Of a stretch of 64,000 nt of DNA, positions 53,483-61,475 are shown piece by piece. The DNA is from Streptomyces zhaozhouensis (GTDB taxonomy: Bacteria; Actinomycetota; Actinomycetes; Streptomycetales; Streptomycetaceae), in NCBI RefSeq assembly GCF_900230195.1, contig NZ_OCNE01000003.1:310001-374000 (forward strand), in the 5' to 3' direction. Within the stretch, counting starts at the first letter, position 1, and every line of letters begins with the position of its first letter. The position numbers and the translations under genes are program-made. The notes below the pieces were generated by a model, which was not told the origin of the DNA, made no database searches, and worked only from the letters and a program-made list of their open reading frames with translations.

Positions 53483-54222
53483 CCCACCACCCGGAAATGC
53501 GTGGTCAACCGGTGCTCGCCGTCCAGGAGATGGAAGGCCACCCCGGGCGGGGCCCCGCGGTCGGCGACCGAGGGCCCCTCCCACGGCATCCGCAACGTCC
53601 AGGTGACGGCGGGGGCCACGACCACCGGCACGCCCGCGAAGGACGAGGCGGCCGGGGTGTGCGCGTGACCGGTGAGCAGCCCCGCCACCTGGGGGTGGTC
53701 GGCCAGCAGCTCGACCAGCCGCTGACCGGCCTCCAGCCGCGAGGAGTCGGGCAGCGCGTGCCCCAGCGCGACCGGCGGCTGATGGAACGCCAGCAACGCG
53801 GGCACCTCTTCGCCCAGGCCGCCGAGGGTGGTGGCGATCCAGTCCAGCGTCTCGTCGTCGAGCCGGCCTTCGTCCCGGCCGGGGATGGTCGCGTCGCACA
53901 TCAGCACCACCGCGCTCCCCACGCGGTACGAGCGGTTGACCGGGCCGGGCGCGGGCGGCTCGCCCAGCAGGAACCGCTGGTACGCCGCGCGGTCGTCGTG
54001 GTTCCCCGGGCAACAGAGCACGGGGAAGGGGGCCTTCAGCAGCGCGGCCGCCTCCACGTACTCCGACTCGGCCCCGTGGTCGGCGATGTCGCCCGTGACC
54101 AGCAGCGCGTCCGGGGCGCGGGGAAGCGACCTCAGATGCTCCATGACCCTGGCGGTCCGCTCGGTGGCGCGCTCGCCGCCGTCCAGGTGCAAGTCGCTGA
54201 GCTGCGCCAGCAGAAGAGCCAT
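53479..54222 (-). CDS. Calcineurin-like metallophosphoesterase (CpdA type)
   Basis: A 247-residue phosphodiesterase of the cyclic-nucleotide phosphodiesterase group. Two-metal motifs are QLSDLHLDGG, LLVTGDIADHG, CCPGNHDDR, AFHQPP and LLTGHAHTPA, in canonical order. It would cleave a cyclic nucleotide or similar phosphoester in the cytoplasm. The LysE gene follows, overlapping by 4 bp. A strong palindrome lies 24 bp upstream of its ATG. Confidence 0.9.
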   Translation of the reverse strand: MALLLAQLSDLHLDGGERATERTARVMEHLRSLPRAPDALLVTGDIADHGAESEYVEAAALLKAPFPVLCCPGNHDDRAAYQRFLLGEPPAPGPVNRSYRVGSAVVLMCDATIPGRDEGRLDDETLDWIATTLGGLGEEVPALLAFHQPPVALGHALPDSSRLEAGQRLVELLADHPQVAGLLTGHAHTPAASSFAGVPVVVAPAVTWTLRMPWEGPSVADRGAPPGVAFHLLDGEHRLTTHFRVVG

Positions 54223-54245
54223 GACCCACGTCCTCTCTCGACTCC

Positions 54246-54274
54246 CTCACGGTAAATCCATGCTTTACCGTGAG
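54246..54274. promoter_or_regulatory. 29-bp palindrome between divergent metallophosphoesterase and CGNR genes
   Basis: CTCACGGTAAA (54246-54256) and TTTACCGTGAG (54264-54274) are perfect 11-bp arms around TCCATGC. It is the strongest operator-like site in the window. The CGNR-type protein encoded divergently is the obvious candidate to bind it. Confidence 0.8.
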
Positions 54275-54292
54275 AACAATCTAGACTAGGAT
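54264..54292 (+). promoter_or_regulatory. Candidate promoter of the CGNR regulator gene
   Basis: TTTACC (54264-54269) and TAGGAT (54287-54292) are spaced by 17 bp. The -35 is inside the right arm of the palindrome, so a bound regulator would block its own promoter. The transcript would have a leader of about 130 nt. Confidence 0.5.
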
Positions 54293-54428
54293 CGTCACCG
54301 AGCGCAACCACCCGCCTCCCGAGGATCACCGAACGTCAGCGATACGGGAGTCCGGGCGGACGCGCCACACCCGAACGAGGGAAGCTCGCACGGGAGTCGA
54401 CGAGCGAGGCGAAGGAGGGACGGCGACG

Positions 54429-55052
54429 ATGCGGCGCTTTCTGGCGGTCGAGTTCGCCACCACGATCCGGCACGACGGACAGGGCGGGGTGGCCGACGAG
54501 TTGTCCGACCCCGACGCCCTCGCCCGCTGGCTCGACGAGCGTGCCGAGCTGTTCACCCCGCGCCTGGACGTCGCGGCGCTGCGCCTCGACGAGGAGCTGC
54601 TGGCCGAGGTGGTCGCCCTGCGTCAGGCGGTGCGGGCGCTCTTCGCGCGGGCCGTCCGCCCCGGCCCGCCCAGCCCCGCCGACGCCCACCGGCTGCTGCC
54701 GCTGGAGGAGGCGATGGCCCGGCTCAACGACGCCGTCGCCCGCGAGCCGATAACGGTCCGTCTGGAGTGGCCGGAGGGGGAGCCGCCGAGCACCAGCCCG
54801 CAGCCCGGCACCGACGACGAGCGGACGAGGCTGGTGGCGGCGCTGGCCCGGTCCACGACCTCCTTCCTCACCGGCCCGTTCCGGGAGCGGCTGCGCGCCT
54901 GCACCGCCCCCCGGTGCGTGCGGTACTTCGTGCAGGGCCACGGCCGCCAGGAGTGGTGCAAGCCCGGCTGCGCCGACCGGGCGCGGGCCGCGCGCTACTA
55001 CCGGCGCCAGCGCTCCGGGCGGGCGGCCCCCGACGCGGGGGCGGGCTCGTGA
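54429..55052 (+). CDS. CGNR zinc-finger / ABATE-domain regulator
   Basis: A 207-residue putative transcription regulator. The N-terminal ABATE domain (LAVEFATTIRHDG, ARWLDERAELFTP) is followed by a C-terminal zinc finger with Cys in CTAPRCVRYF and QEWCKPGCADRARAARYYRR. CGNR proteins usually have CGNR at the third Cys position; here that position reads EWCKPGC, a common variant. It diverges from the metallophosphoesterase-lysE pair, with a palindrome between. RBS is GGAGGG. Confidence 0.85.
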   Translation: MRRFLAVEFATTIRHDGQGGVADELSDPDALARWLDERAELFTPRLDVAALRLDEELLAEVVALRQAVRALFARAVRPGPPSPADAHRLLPLEEAMARLNDAVAREPITVRLEWPEGEPPSTSPQPGTDDERTRLVAALARSTTSFLTGPFRERLRACTAPRCVRYFVQGHGRQEWCKPGCADRARAARYYRRQRSGRAAPDAGAGS

Positions 55053-55245
55053 CGCCCCGTCGGCCCGGCCGGGCGCGCGCCGGCGCGCGGTCAGCTGCCA
55101 GCCGGTCGGGGGGCCGGGGCGGGGAGCCCGGCGACGCCACGGCCCGGTGGCCCGACGACCGGCGGGTGCCGTCCTACGGTGAGTGGGTAGGCCCCCCTTC
55201 CCGAGGGGGCGCCCTCCCCCACCGAACGACAAGGAGCTGACCGCT

Positions 55246-56721
55246 ATGACGGACCGCCCAGACGGCGCCGAGGGGTTCGGCCCCGACGCCGCCGACGTCG
55301 ACACCTACGACGTGATCGTGATCGGCGGCGGCCCTCCCGGGGAGAACCTCGCGGAGCGCACGCGGGCCGCCGGGCTGCGCACGGTCGTCGTGGAGCGCGA
55401 GCTGCTGGGGGGCGAGTGCTCCTACTGGGCCTGTATGCCGAGCAAGGCGCTGCTCCGTCCGCCCGCCGCGCTCGCGGCGGCCAGGGCGGTGCCCGGCGCC
55501 AGAGCCGCCGTGCACGGCGGCCTGGACGTGGAGGAGGTGCTGGCCCACCGCGACGCGTTCGCCAGCGGCTGGCAGGACGACTCGCAGGTGGAGTGGCTGC
55601 GCTCGGTCGATGTCGAACTGGTCCGTGGCCAGGGCCGGTTGGCGGGTCCCAGGTCCGTGGTGGTGACCACGCCCGAGGGCGGCGAGCTGCGGCTGGCCGC
55701 CCGGCACGCGGTGGCGCTGTGCACGGGCTCCCGCGCCACGCTTCCCGACCTGCCGGGCATGGCCGAGGCCAGGCCCTGGAGCAGCAGGGAGGCCACGTCG
55801 GCACGGCACGTCCCCGAGCGGCTGGCCGTCGTCGGCGGGGGCGTGGTCGGGGTCGAGATGGCGGCGGCCTGGCGCGCCCTTGGTTCCCGCGTCACGCTGC
55901 TGGCGCGCGGCGGGAGCCTGCTGCCGCGGTGGGAGCCGTTCGTCGGGGAGCTGGTCGCCGAGGGACTGGCCGGCGCCGGGGTGGAGGTCCGCACCGGCGC
56001 CTCGGTCTCCGGGCTGCGCCGGCCGGAGGAGTCGGGGCCGGTGGTGGTGGAGGTCTCCGGCGGGAACGCGGTGATCGCCGACGAGGTGCTCTTCGCGACC
56101 GGCCGCCGCCCCGGCACGGAGAACCTGGGCCTGGAGACCGTCGGACTCACACCGGGCGACTGGCTGTCGACGGACGACAGCCTCCAGGTGGAGGGGGTCC
56201 CCGGCGGCTGGCTCTACGGCGCGGGCGACGTCACGCACCGCGCGATGCTCACCCACCAGGGGAAGTACCAGGCCCGGATCGCCGCCGAGGCGATCGTGGC
56301 CAGGGCACGCGACCAGCGGCTGGACGACGCGCCCTGGGGCCGGCACGCCGCCACCGCCGACCGGCGGGCGGTGCCGCAGGTGGTGTTCACCGACCCCGAG
56401 GCCGCCTCGGTCGGCCTGACGCTGGAGGACGCGCGGCAGGCGGGGCTGCGGGTCAGGGCCGTCGACTACGACCTGGGCTCGGTCGCGGGCGCCGCTCTCC
56501 ACGCCGAGGGGTACCGGGGGCGGGCCAGAGCGGTGGTCGACCTGGACCGGGAGGTGCTGGTCGGGGCGACGTTCGTCGGCTCGGGCGTCGGCGAGCTGCT
56601 CCACTCGGCGACCATCGCGGTGGCCGGCGAGGTCCCGATCGCCCGGCTGTGGCACGCGGTCCCCTCGTTCCCGACGATGAGCGAGGTCTGGCTGCGACTG
56701 TTGGAGACCTATCGGGGGTGA
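55246..56721 (+). CDS. Pyridine nucleotide-disulfide oxidoreductase (mercuric reductase/lipoamide dehydrogenase type)
   Basis: A 491-residue class I flavoprotein. FAD fold VIVIGGGPPGENLAERTR, redox-active disulfide GGECSYWACMPSKALL (Cys pair spaced CxxxxC), NAD(P)H fold LAVVGGGVVGVEMAAAWRALG, and the C-terminal interface with VVFTDPEAASVGLT. The terminal His-Pro-Glu motif of lipoamide dehydrogenases is replaced by a WHAVPSFPTMSE stretch, which retains a His and Glu. Start at 55246 follows AAGGAG. The electron acceptor is not known. Confidence 0.9.
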   Translation: MTDRPDGAEGFGPDAADVDTYDVIVIGGGPPGENLAERTRAAGLRTVVVERELLGGECSYWACMPSKALLRPPAALAAARAVPGARAAVHGGLDVEEVLAHRDAFASGWQDDSQVEWLRSVDVELVRGQGRLAGPRSVVVTTPEGGELRLAARHAVALCTGSRATLPDLPGMAEARPWSSREATSARHVPERLAVVGGGVVGVEMAAAWRALGSRVTLLARGGSLLPRWEPFVGELVAEGLAGAGVEVRTGASVSGLRRPEESGPVVVEVSGGNAVIADEVLFATGRRPGTENLGLETVGLTPGDWLSTDDSLQVEGVPGGWLYGAGDVTHRAMLTHQGKYQARIAAEAIVARARDQRLDDAPWGRHAATADRRAVPQVVFTDPEAASVGLTLEDARQAGLRVRAVDYDLGSVAGAALHAEGYRGRARAVVDLDREVLVGATFVGSGVGELLHSATIAVAGEVPIARLWHAVPSFPTMSEVWLRLLETYRG

Positions 56722-56751
56722 GCGGACGCCGGCCGCCTTCCTCGCGGCCCC

Positions 56752-56787
56752 GCCCCGGCCGCCCCGGCCGCCCCGGCCGCCCCGGCC
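56752..56787. repeat. 9-bp tandem repeat, four copies of GCCCCGGCC
   Basis: Four exact copies of GCCCCGGCC, then decaying GGCC-rich sequence, occupy the 163-bp gap between the oxidoreductase stop and the lipoprotein stop (convergent genes). The repeat can fold into hairpins and may contribute to termination. Confidence 0.8.
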
Positions 56788-56884
56788 GGCCCCCGGCCAG
56801 GCGGCGTCCCGGCGGGCCCCCGGGGACCGCCGACGACCCCGCCCCGCGAGGCCGTCGCCCCAGGCGCACCAGGGCCCCGCGAGG

Positions 56885-57298
56885 TCACCGGCCCAGGGCG
56901 GAGCGGCACACGGCGTTCATCGTGGGGTCCGGGAAGTCGCAGACGGATCCCGGGAGTTCGACGGCCGGTTCCGGCGCCGCCCCCACGGTCGGGGCGGGGC
57001 CGGGACCGGGTCCGGGCCCGGGGGCCGGCTCGGGGTCGGCGGGCGCCTCGGGGGTGGGCTCGGCGGTCTCGGGATCCGGGTCGGCCGGTCCCTCGGGCCC
57101 GGCGGCGGGGCTCGGTTCGCTCCTGGGAACGCCGTGGGCGGTCGCCATCGCGGAGGGCTCCGACACCGACGCCCTGTCCTCCTCCGCCGGCGCACCGCCC
57201 CCGGAGCATCCCGTGAGCAGCAGGGCGACGGCCGCCAGGCCGCCCGCGAGCCGGGCGGCACCTCCCGTGGTGCCCGGGACGGTCAGCGTGTTGTTCAT
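56885..57298 (-). CDS. Small secreted lipoprotein, Pro/Gly/Glu-rich, function unknown
   Basis: A 137-residue predicted lipoprotein: hydrophobic signal with lipobox LLLTGC (Cys31), then a disordered middle (PADPEPAPGPGPGPGPAP) and a short C-terminal part with two Cys residues (VCDFPDPTMNAVCRSALG). The Pro-Gly run is probably a wall-spanning spacer. ATG 57298 has only a distant GGAGGG, so the start is less certain. I do not recognise a family. Confidence 0.65.
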   Translation of the reverse strand: MNNTLTVPGTTGGAARLAGGLAAVALLLTGCSGGGAPAEEDRASVSEPSAMATAHGVPRSEPSPAAGPEGPADPDPETAEPTPEAPADPEPAPGPGPGPGPAPTVGAAPEPAVELPGSVCDFPDPTMNAVCRSALGR

Positions 57299-57466
57299 CG
57301 GATGGGCGCTCCCTCCGCGTCGGGGTGCGCGCCGGCGAGTGACCGGCGCACGCTGTTCAACGCGGCAGGCGCGCCGAGCTCTCGCAGGCTCACCCCTTTG
57401 CAGCAGCATTCCGTCAAGCCGGCTCCTTCCGGCGTCCGAGCAGTCCCGCCGGCCGACCCGCGCCGG

Positions 57467-57582
57467 CCGTTCCGACAACCGTCCGCCGGCCGTTCCGACA
57501 ATCGTCCGCCGGTTCGTTCCGACAACCGTCCGCCGGCCGACCCGTCAAGCGCCCGCCGGTGCGTTCCGACAACCGTCCGCCG
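57467..57582. repeat. Five imperfect 23-24 bp tandem repeats in a 369-bp gene-free stretch
   Basis: The stretch 57299-57667 separates the divergent lipoprotein and S4-protein genes and holds no credible gene. Within it, units of the form CCGTTCCGACAACCGTCCG-CCGG start at 57467, 57490, 57513, 57537 and 57560; the fourth is degenerate. GTTCCGACAA is the best conserved core. It could be a binding array or a minisatellite. Confidence 0.75.
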
Positions 57583-57667
57583 CCCGTCGCTCCGCCCTTC
57601 GCGCCGGCGGGAGCGCCCTCTCGCCTCGCCGCCGCGAAGTCCCGCGTCAGGGCTTAGAGTCGGGAGC

Positions 57668-58045
57668 ATGACCGGTGAGCAGGGAAGTGTGCGGGTGGAC
57701 ACCTGGATCTGGGCGGTGCGCCTGATCAAGACCCGGTCGATGGCCGCCTCGGCCTGCCGCGCCGGTCACGTCAAGGTCAACGGCGAACGGGTCAAGCCGG
57801 CGCAGGCGGTGAAGGTCGGCGACGAGGTGCGGGTCTGGCACGCCGGCCGGGAGCGGGTCGTGAAGGCCACCCGGCTGATCCGCAAGCGGGTCGGCGCCCC
57901 GACGGCCGCCGAGTGCCTGATCGACAACAGCCCTCCGCCCCCGCCCCGCGTCGAGGTGCCCGCCGTCCCGGTGCGCGACCGGGGCGCGGGCCGCCCCACG
58001 AAGCGCGAGCGCCGCGAGCTCGACCGCCTGCGCGGTCAGGGCTGA
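57668..58045 (+). CDS. S4-domain RNA-binding protein (Hsp15-like)
   Basis: A 125-residue RNA-binding protein. The S4 domain spans about 8-70 (VDTWIWAVRLIKTRSMAAS, CRAGHVKVNGERVKPAQAV, VGDEVRVW). A basic C-terminal tail (GRPTKRERRELDRLRG) follows. By family knowledge Hsp15 rescues 50S subunits carrying stalled peptidyl-tRNA; the role here is inferred. Upstream lies the 23-bp repeat array. Confidence 0.9.
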   Translation: MTGEQGSVRVDTWIWAVRLIKTRSMAASACRAGHVKVNGERVKPAQAVKVGDEVRVWHAGRERVVKATRLIRKRVGAPTAAECLIDNSPPPPPRVEVPAVPVRDRGAGRPTKRERRELDRLRGQG

Positions 58046-58082
58046 GGACGCCCCGGGCGCACGGGCCGAAGGCCGCCACCCG

Positions 58083-58379
58083 TCACGGGGTGGTCTCCTC
58101 CAGGTGCTGGTACTCCGGGTGCTTGGTCAGCCAGCCCGCGATGAACGGGCAACTGGCCACGACGCGCAGCCCGCGGCGTTCCGCGTCCTCCATCGCCGCC
58201 GTGGCCAGCGCGCCGCCGACGCCTCTGCCCTCGTAGCCGACGCGCACCTCGGTGTGCGGATAGACCACCCGCCCCTCCTCGCGCGCGTAGTCGGCGTAGC
58301 CCGCGAACTCGCCGTCCATCCACGCCTCGAACCGGCCGAGCTGGCTGTTGTCTCGCACCTCTGTGCTCATGTTCTTCAT
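58083..58379 (-). CDS. Small GNAT-family acetyltransferase (YjdJ-like)
   Basis: A 98-residue minimal acetyltransferase, with FEAWMDGEFAGYADY, HTEVRVGYEGRGVGGALAT as the acetyl-CoA loop, and a C-terminal SCPFIAGWLTKHPEYQHL, the signature of the YjdJ/Gcn5-like small family with a Cys. ATG 58379 is used; ATG 58370 would remove three residues. Located downstream of MarR on the same strand, with a 47-bp gap. Confidence 0.88.
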   Translation of the reverse strand: MKNMSTEVRDNSQLGRFEAWMDGEFAGYADYAREEGRVVYPHTEVRVGYEGRGVGGALATAAMEDAERRGLRVVASCPFIAGWLTKHPEYQHLEETTP

Positions 58380-58426
58380 CGTGCCCCGCCTCGGGGCACG
58401 TCGCACCATCGCCGGTGCCGAACGGC

Positions 58427-59062
58427 TCACCCCCGGCCCTCGCCGGTCCCGACGGACTCGTCGGCCCCCGCGGCGGACTCGACAGCCCGCGCGCCCTCCG
58501 CCCCCGCGGCGGACTCGACAGCCCGCGCGCCCTCCGCACCCGCCGCGGCCCGCGCGCCCGCCGCCTCGCCCCCGGGCTCGACGGGCCCGACCGCCAGGAC
58601 GGCCTCGGCGACCCGCTCCCGGTAGGGGCGGCGCTCCAGCGCCCGTTCCAACTCGGTGAGCAGCCGGGACAGCGGCACGCTCAGTTCGGCGTCGAGGTCG
58701 GCCATCGCCGCCTCGGCCACCTCCCACTCGGTGTCGAGCACCGGCAGCAGCTCCCGGCCGCGCTCGGTGAGGCGCACCACGCGCTGTCGGGCGTCCCGCC
58801 CGACGCTCAGCTCGACCAGGCCCCGCCGGGTGAGCTGCGCCACGGTCTGGCTCGCGGCGGAGTGGGTCACCCGCATCGCCTCGGCCAACTCACCGATGGT
58901 GCTGGGCCCGTGGGCGACCAGCGCCCTGATCACGGGACTGTACCGGGGGCGGTAGTCGTCGAGCCCGAGCCGGGGATAGACCGAGGCCAGGTCGGCCTCC
59001 AGCAGGTCGAGCAGGTGGCGCAGCCGGGTGCCGATGCCGGTGAGGGGGCGCTGGGTGGACAT
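58427..59062 (-). CDS. MarR family regulator with repeat-expanded tail
   Basis: A 211-residue regulator. Residues about 5-145 form the MarR winged-helix dimer (IGELAEAMRVTHSAASQTVAQ, RDARQRVVRLTERGREL). The C-terminal ~45 residues are Ala/Gly/Glu-rich and contain a perfect 12-residue repeat (GAEGARAVESAA twice) encoded by 36-bp DNA repeats. It diverges from the prolyl aminopeptidase gene across a near-perfect palindrome. No strong RBS is visible. Confidence 0.87.
   Translation of the reverse strand: MSTQRPLTGIGTRLRHLLDLLEADLASVYPRLGLDDYRPRYSPVIRALVAHGPSTIGELAEAMRVTHSAASQTVAQLTRRGLVELSVGRDARQRVVRLTERGRELLPVLDTEWEVAEAAMADLDAELSVPLSRLLTELERALERRPYRERVAEAVLAVGPVEPGGEAAGARAAAGAEGARAVESAAGAEGARAVESAAGADESVGTGEGRG
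58464..58535 (-). repeat. 36-bp tandem repeat inside the MarR gene (two copies)
   Basis: Two identical 36-bp units (58464-58499, 58500-58535) encode two copies of a 12-residue segment near the C-terminus of the MarR protein, with a third partial copy after. The in-frame length (36 bp) keeps the protein readable whatever the copy number. Confidence 0.92.
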
Positions 59063-59102
59063 GCCCAGCAAGATAACCGAGCGACGCGCTTCCGAAAGCC
59101 CT

Positions 59103-59124
59103 GATATAACAGCGCTGTCATATC
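59103..59124. promoter_or_regulatory. MarR operator between marR and prolyl aminopeptidase
   Basis: GATATAACAGC (59103-59113) and GCTGTCATATC (59114-59124) make a 22-bp palindrome with a single mismatched pair, 28 bp before the aminopeptidase start and 41 bp from the MarR start. Size and symmetry fit a MarR-dimer site. Confidence 0.8.
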
Positions 59125-59151
59125 GCGCACCAGCCCTCCGGAGGGTCACCC

Positions 59152-60123
59152 ATGTCAGAGCTGTATCCACCGATCGAGCCCTACGACCACGGCTGGCTCC
59201 CCGTCGGCGACGGCCATCGCGTGTACTGGGAGACCTGCGGCAATCCCGAGGGCAAGCCGGCCCTGGTGGTGCACGGCGGCCCCGGGTCCGGCTGCGGCCC
59301 GAGGGTGCGGCGCTTCTTCGACCCGGCCAGGTACCGGATCATCCTCTTCGACCAGCGCAACGCCGGCCGCTCGACGCCGCACGCCTCCGAGCCGGAGGTG
59401 GACCTGAGCGCCAACACCACCGAGCACCTGCTCGCCGACATGGAGGCGCTCCGCGAGGCGCTGGGCGTGCAGCGCTGGCAGCTCTTCGGCGGCTCCTGGG
59501 GCTCGGTGCTCTCGCTGGTCTACGCGCTGCGCCACCCCGGCCGCGTCAGCGAACTGGTGCTGATGGGCCTGGCCAGCGGCCGCCGCGCCGAGACCGACCT
59601 GCTCACCCGCGGCCTCGGCGTCTACTTCCCCGAGGCCTGGCGCGCCTTCCGGAACGCGGTGCCGGCCGCCGAGCGCGACGGCGACCTGCCGTCCGCCTAC
59701 GACCGGCTGCTCCACGACCCCGACCCCCGGGTGCGCGAGGCCGCCGCCCGCGCCTGGTGCGACTGGGAGGAGGCGATCGACGTGGGCGGCCCGGCCGGCA
59801 CCTCCCGTTACGAGGACCCGGACTTCCGGCTGGCCTTCGCACGGATCGTCACCCACTACTGGAGCCGGGGCTGCTGGCTGCCCGAGGGCGAGGTGCTGCG
59901 CCGCGCGTCCGAGCTGGCCGACATCCCCGGCGTGGTGGTGCAGGGCAGCCTGGACCCGGGCAATCTGCTGGGCACCGTCTGGGAGTTGGCCCACCGCTGG
60001 GGCCCGGCGTGCGAGCTGCGGGTCGTCGGCACGGCCGGGCACTCCACCGCGGGCGAGGGGATGGCCGCGCGGCTGGTGGCGGCGACCGACCGTTTCGCCG
60101 ACGGGGCGACCACGACGCGGTAG
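59152..60123 (+). CDS. pip: Prolyl aminopeptidase (alpha/beta hydrolase)
   Basis: A 323-residue intracellular serine peptidase of the S33 family releasing N-terminal proline. Oxyanion loop HGGPGSGCGP, nucleophile Ser115 in GGSWGS, catalytic Asp in QGSLDPGN-like context and His in AGHST. DQRNAGRSTPHA is the family-specific stretch. RBS is GGAGGG. The divergent MarR probably controls its expression, which is unusual for this housekeeping type of enzyme. Confidence 0.93.
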   Translation: MSELYPPIEPYDHGWLPVGDGHRVYWETCGNPEGKPALVVHGGPGSGCGPRVRRFFDPARYRIILFDQRNAGRSTPHASEPEVDLSANTTEHLLADMEALREALGVQRWQLFGGSWGSVLSLVYALRHPGRVSELVLMGLASGRRAETDLLTRGLGVYFPEAWRAFRNAVPAAERDGDLPSAYDRLLHDPDPRVREAAARAWCDWEEAIDVGGPAGTSRYEDPDFRLAFARIVTHYWSRGCWLPEGEVLRRASELADIPGVVVQGSLDPGNLLGTVWELAHRWGPACELRVVGTAGHSTAGEGMAARLVAATDRFADGATTTR

Positions 60124-60266
60124 CGTGGCCGGAGAACAGCGGCGGGACCCGTATCGCCCGGCGCGCGGCGGGAGTTGGGGCGCGTTCCGCCCCCGGCCCG
60201 CCGCCGCGCCCCCTCTCGACCGACCGGGAGGCGGCCGCCGCGACGACACGGGAGGAGAACGCCGGC

Positions 60267-61214
60267 ATGGTGTTCAAGCGGTTGCTCGGAAAGCTGGGCG
60301 TCGGTGGCCCCTCGGTTGACACGGTGCTGCACCGGGGGACGGTGTTGCCCGGCGACACCGTCTCCGGCGACGTGCTGATCCGCGGCGGTTCGATGGACGT
60401 GGAGATCACCGAGGTCACCCTGGAGCTGGCGGCCCGCGTGGAGTCGGAGGCCGGCGAGGAGGAGCGGCACGGCACGGCGCGGTTCCACCGGGTGGTGGTC
60501 GGCGGCGGGTTCCGGCTGGCGGAGGAGCAGGAGCTGTCCCTCCCGTTCTCCTTCCCACTGCCGTGGGAGACGCCCATCACCGAGGTCTTCGGGCAGCCGC
60601 TGAGCAGGCCGCTCGGGGTGCGCACGCAGCTCGCCGTGGCGGGCGCGGTGGACCAGGGCGACCTCGACCCGCTGATGATCCGTCCGCTGCCGGTCCAGGA
60701 GGCGGTGCTGGACGCGTTCGGGCGGCTGGGTTTCGGCTTCCGCTCCACCGACCTGGAGCTGGGGCGCATCCGGGGAACGGGCCAGACGCTCCCCTTCTAC
60801 CAGGAGATCGAGCTGACGCCGGGTCCGGAGTACGCCCACGCGATGCGCGAGGTGGAGATCAGCTTCCTCGCCGACCCGGCGGGGCTGACGGTGGTGCTGG
60901 AGGCGGACCGGCGCGGCGGGGTGTTCTCGGGCGGCGGCGACGCGTTGAACATCTTCACGGTCGGCCACGGTGACGTGGACGGCACGGACTTCACCGCGCT
61001 GGTCGACTCCTGGCTGCGGCAGCTCGCCGAGCGCCGCTCCGGCGGCTTCCTCGGCGGCGGCCACGGACACGAGCGCAAGAGCGACGGCGGCCACGGCGGC
61101 GTCGGGATGGGCATCGGCGGCGCGGTGGCCGGGCTGGCGGCCGGGGTGGTCGGCGGCATGGTGGCCGCCGAGATCGTCGACGAGATCGGCGACGCCCTGG
61201 GCGGCGACGACTGA
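60267..61214 (+). CDS. Spo0M-like (SpoOM/arrestin-fold) sporulation control protein
   Basis: A 315-residue protein of the Spo0M family, which has an arrestin-like fold. MVFKRLLGKLGVGGPSVDTV at the start and GGSMDVEITEVTLELAARVE are typical. The last ~60 residues are Gly/His-rich then hydrophobic (GVGMGIGGAVAGLAAGVVGG), an addition common in actinomycete members. Role in development is inferred from Bacillus Spo0M. Start at 60267 follows GGAGGAG. Confidence 0.88.
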   Translation: MVFKRLLGKLGVGGPSVDTVLHRGTVLPGDTVSGDVLIRGGSMDVEITEVTLELAARVESEAGEEERHGTARFHRVVVGGGFRLAEEQELSLPFSFPLPWETPITEVFGQPLSRPLGVRTQLAVAGAVDQGDLDPLMIRPLPVQEAVLDAFGRLGFGFRSTDLELGRIRGTGQTLPFYQEIELTPGPEYAHAMREVEISFLADPAGLTVVLEADRRGGVFSGGGDALNIFTVGHGDVDGTDFTALVDSWLRQLAERRSGGFLGGGHGHERKSDGGHGGVGMGIGGAVAGLAAGVVGGMVAAEIVDEIGDALGGDD

Positions 61215-61235
61215 GCGCGCACCGCGCCGCGCACC

Positions 61236-61271
61236 GGGCCGGCGCCGCCCCCACGGGGACGGCGCCGGCCC
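61236..61271 (+). terminator. Hairpin downstream of the Spo0M-like gene
   Basis: GGGCCGGCGCCG (61236-61247) pairs perfectly with CGGCGCCGGCCC (61260-61271) around a 12-nt loop, 22 bp after the stop codon. A C/T-rich stretch follows. Confidence 0.7.
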
Positions 61272-61475
61272 TCTCGCTTCCGCCCCGTGACACCGACGCG
61301 ACGTCACATCGCCGCGCGCTACGCGCCGATGTCGTTCATGTGAAGCATCTCCAGGCGGTCTTGCGAAGGTGACCAAACGGTTCGACAGTTGTGACGTGCC
61401 CATGGAAAGCCATGGATTGACATGAGCACGTAATCCCGCCCGTCCCGCACGTACCCCACAAGGAGCACCTGTCTG

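Noticed and set aside
57467..57582. The 23-24 bp repeats as a CRISPR array.
   Set aside because: Units abut directly with no unique spacers; no cas genes.
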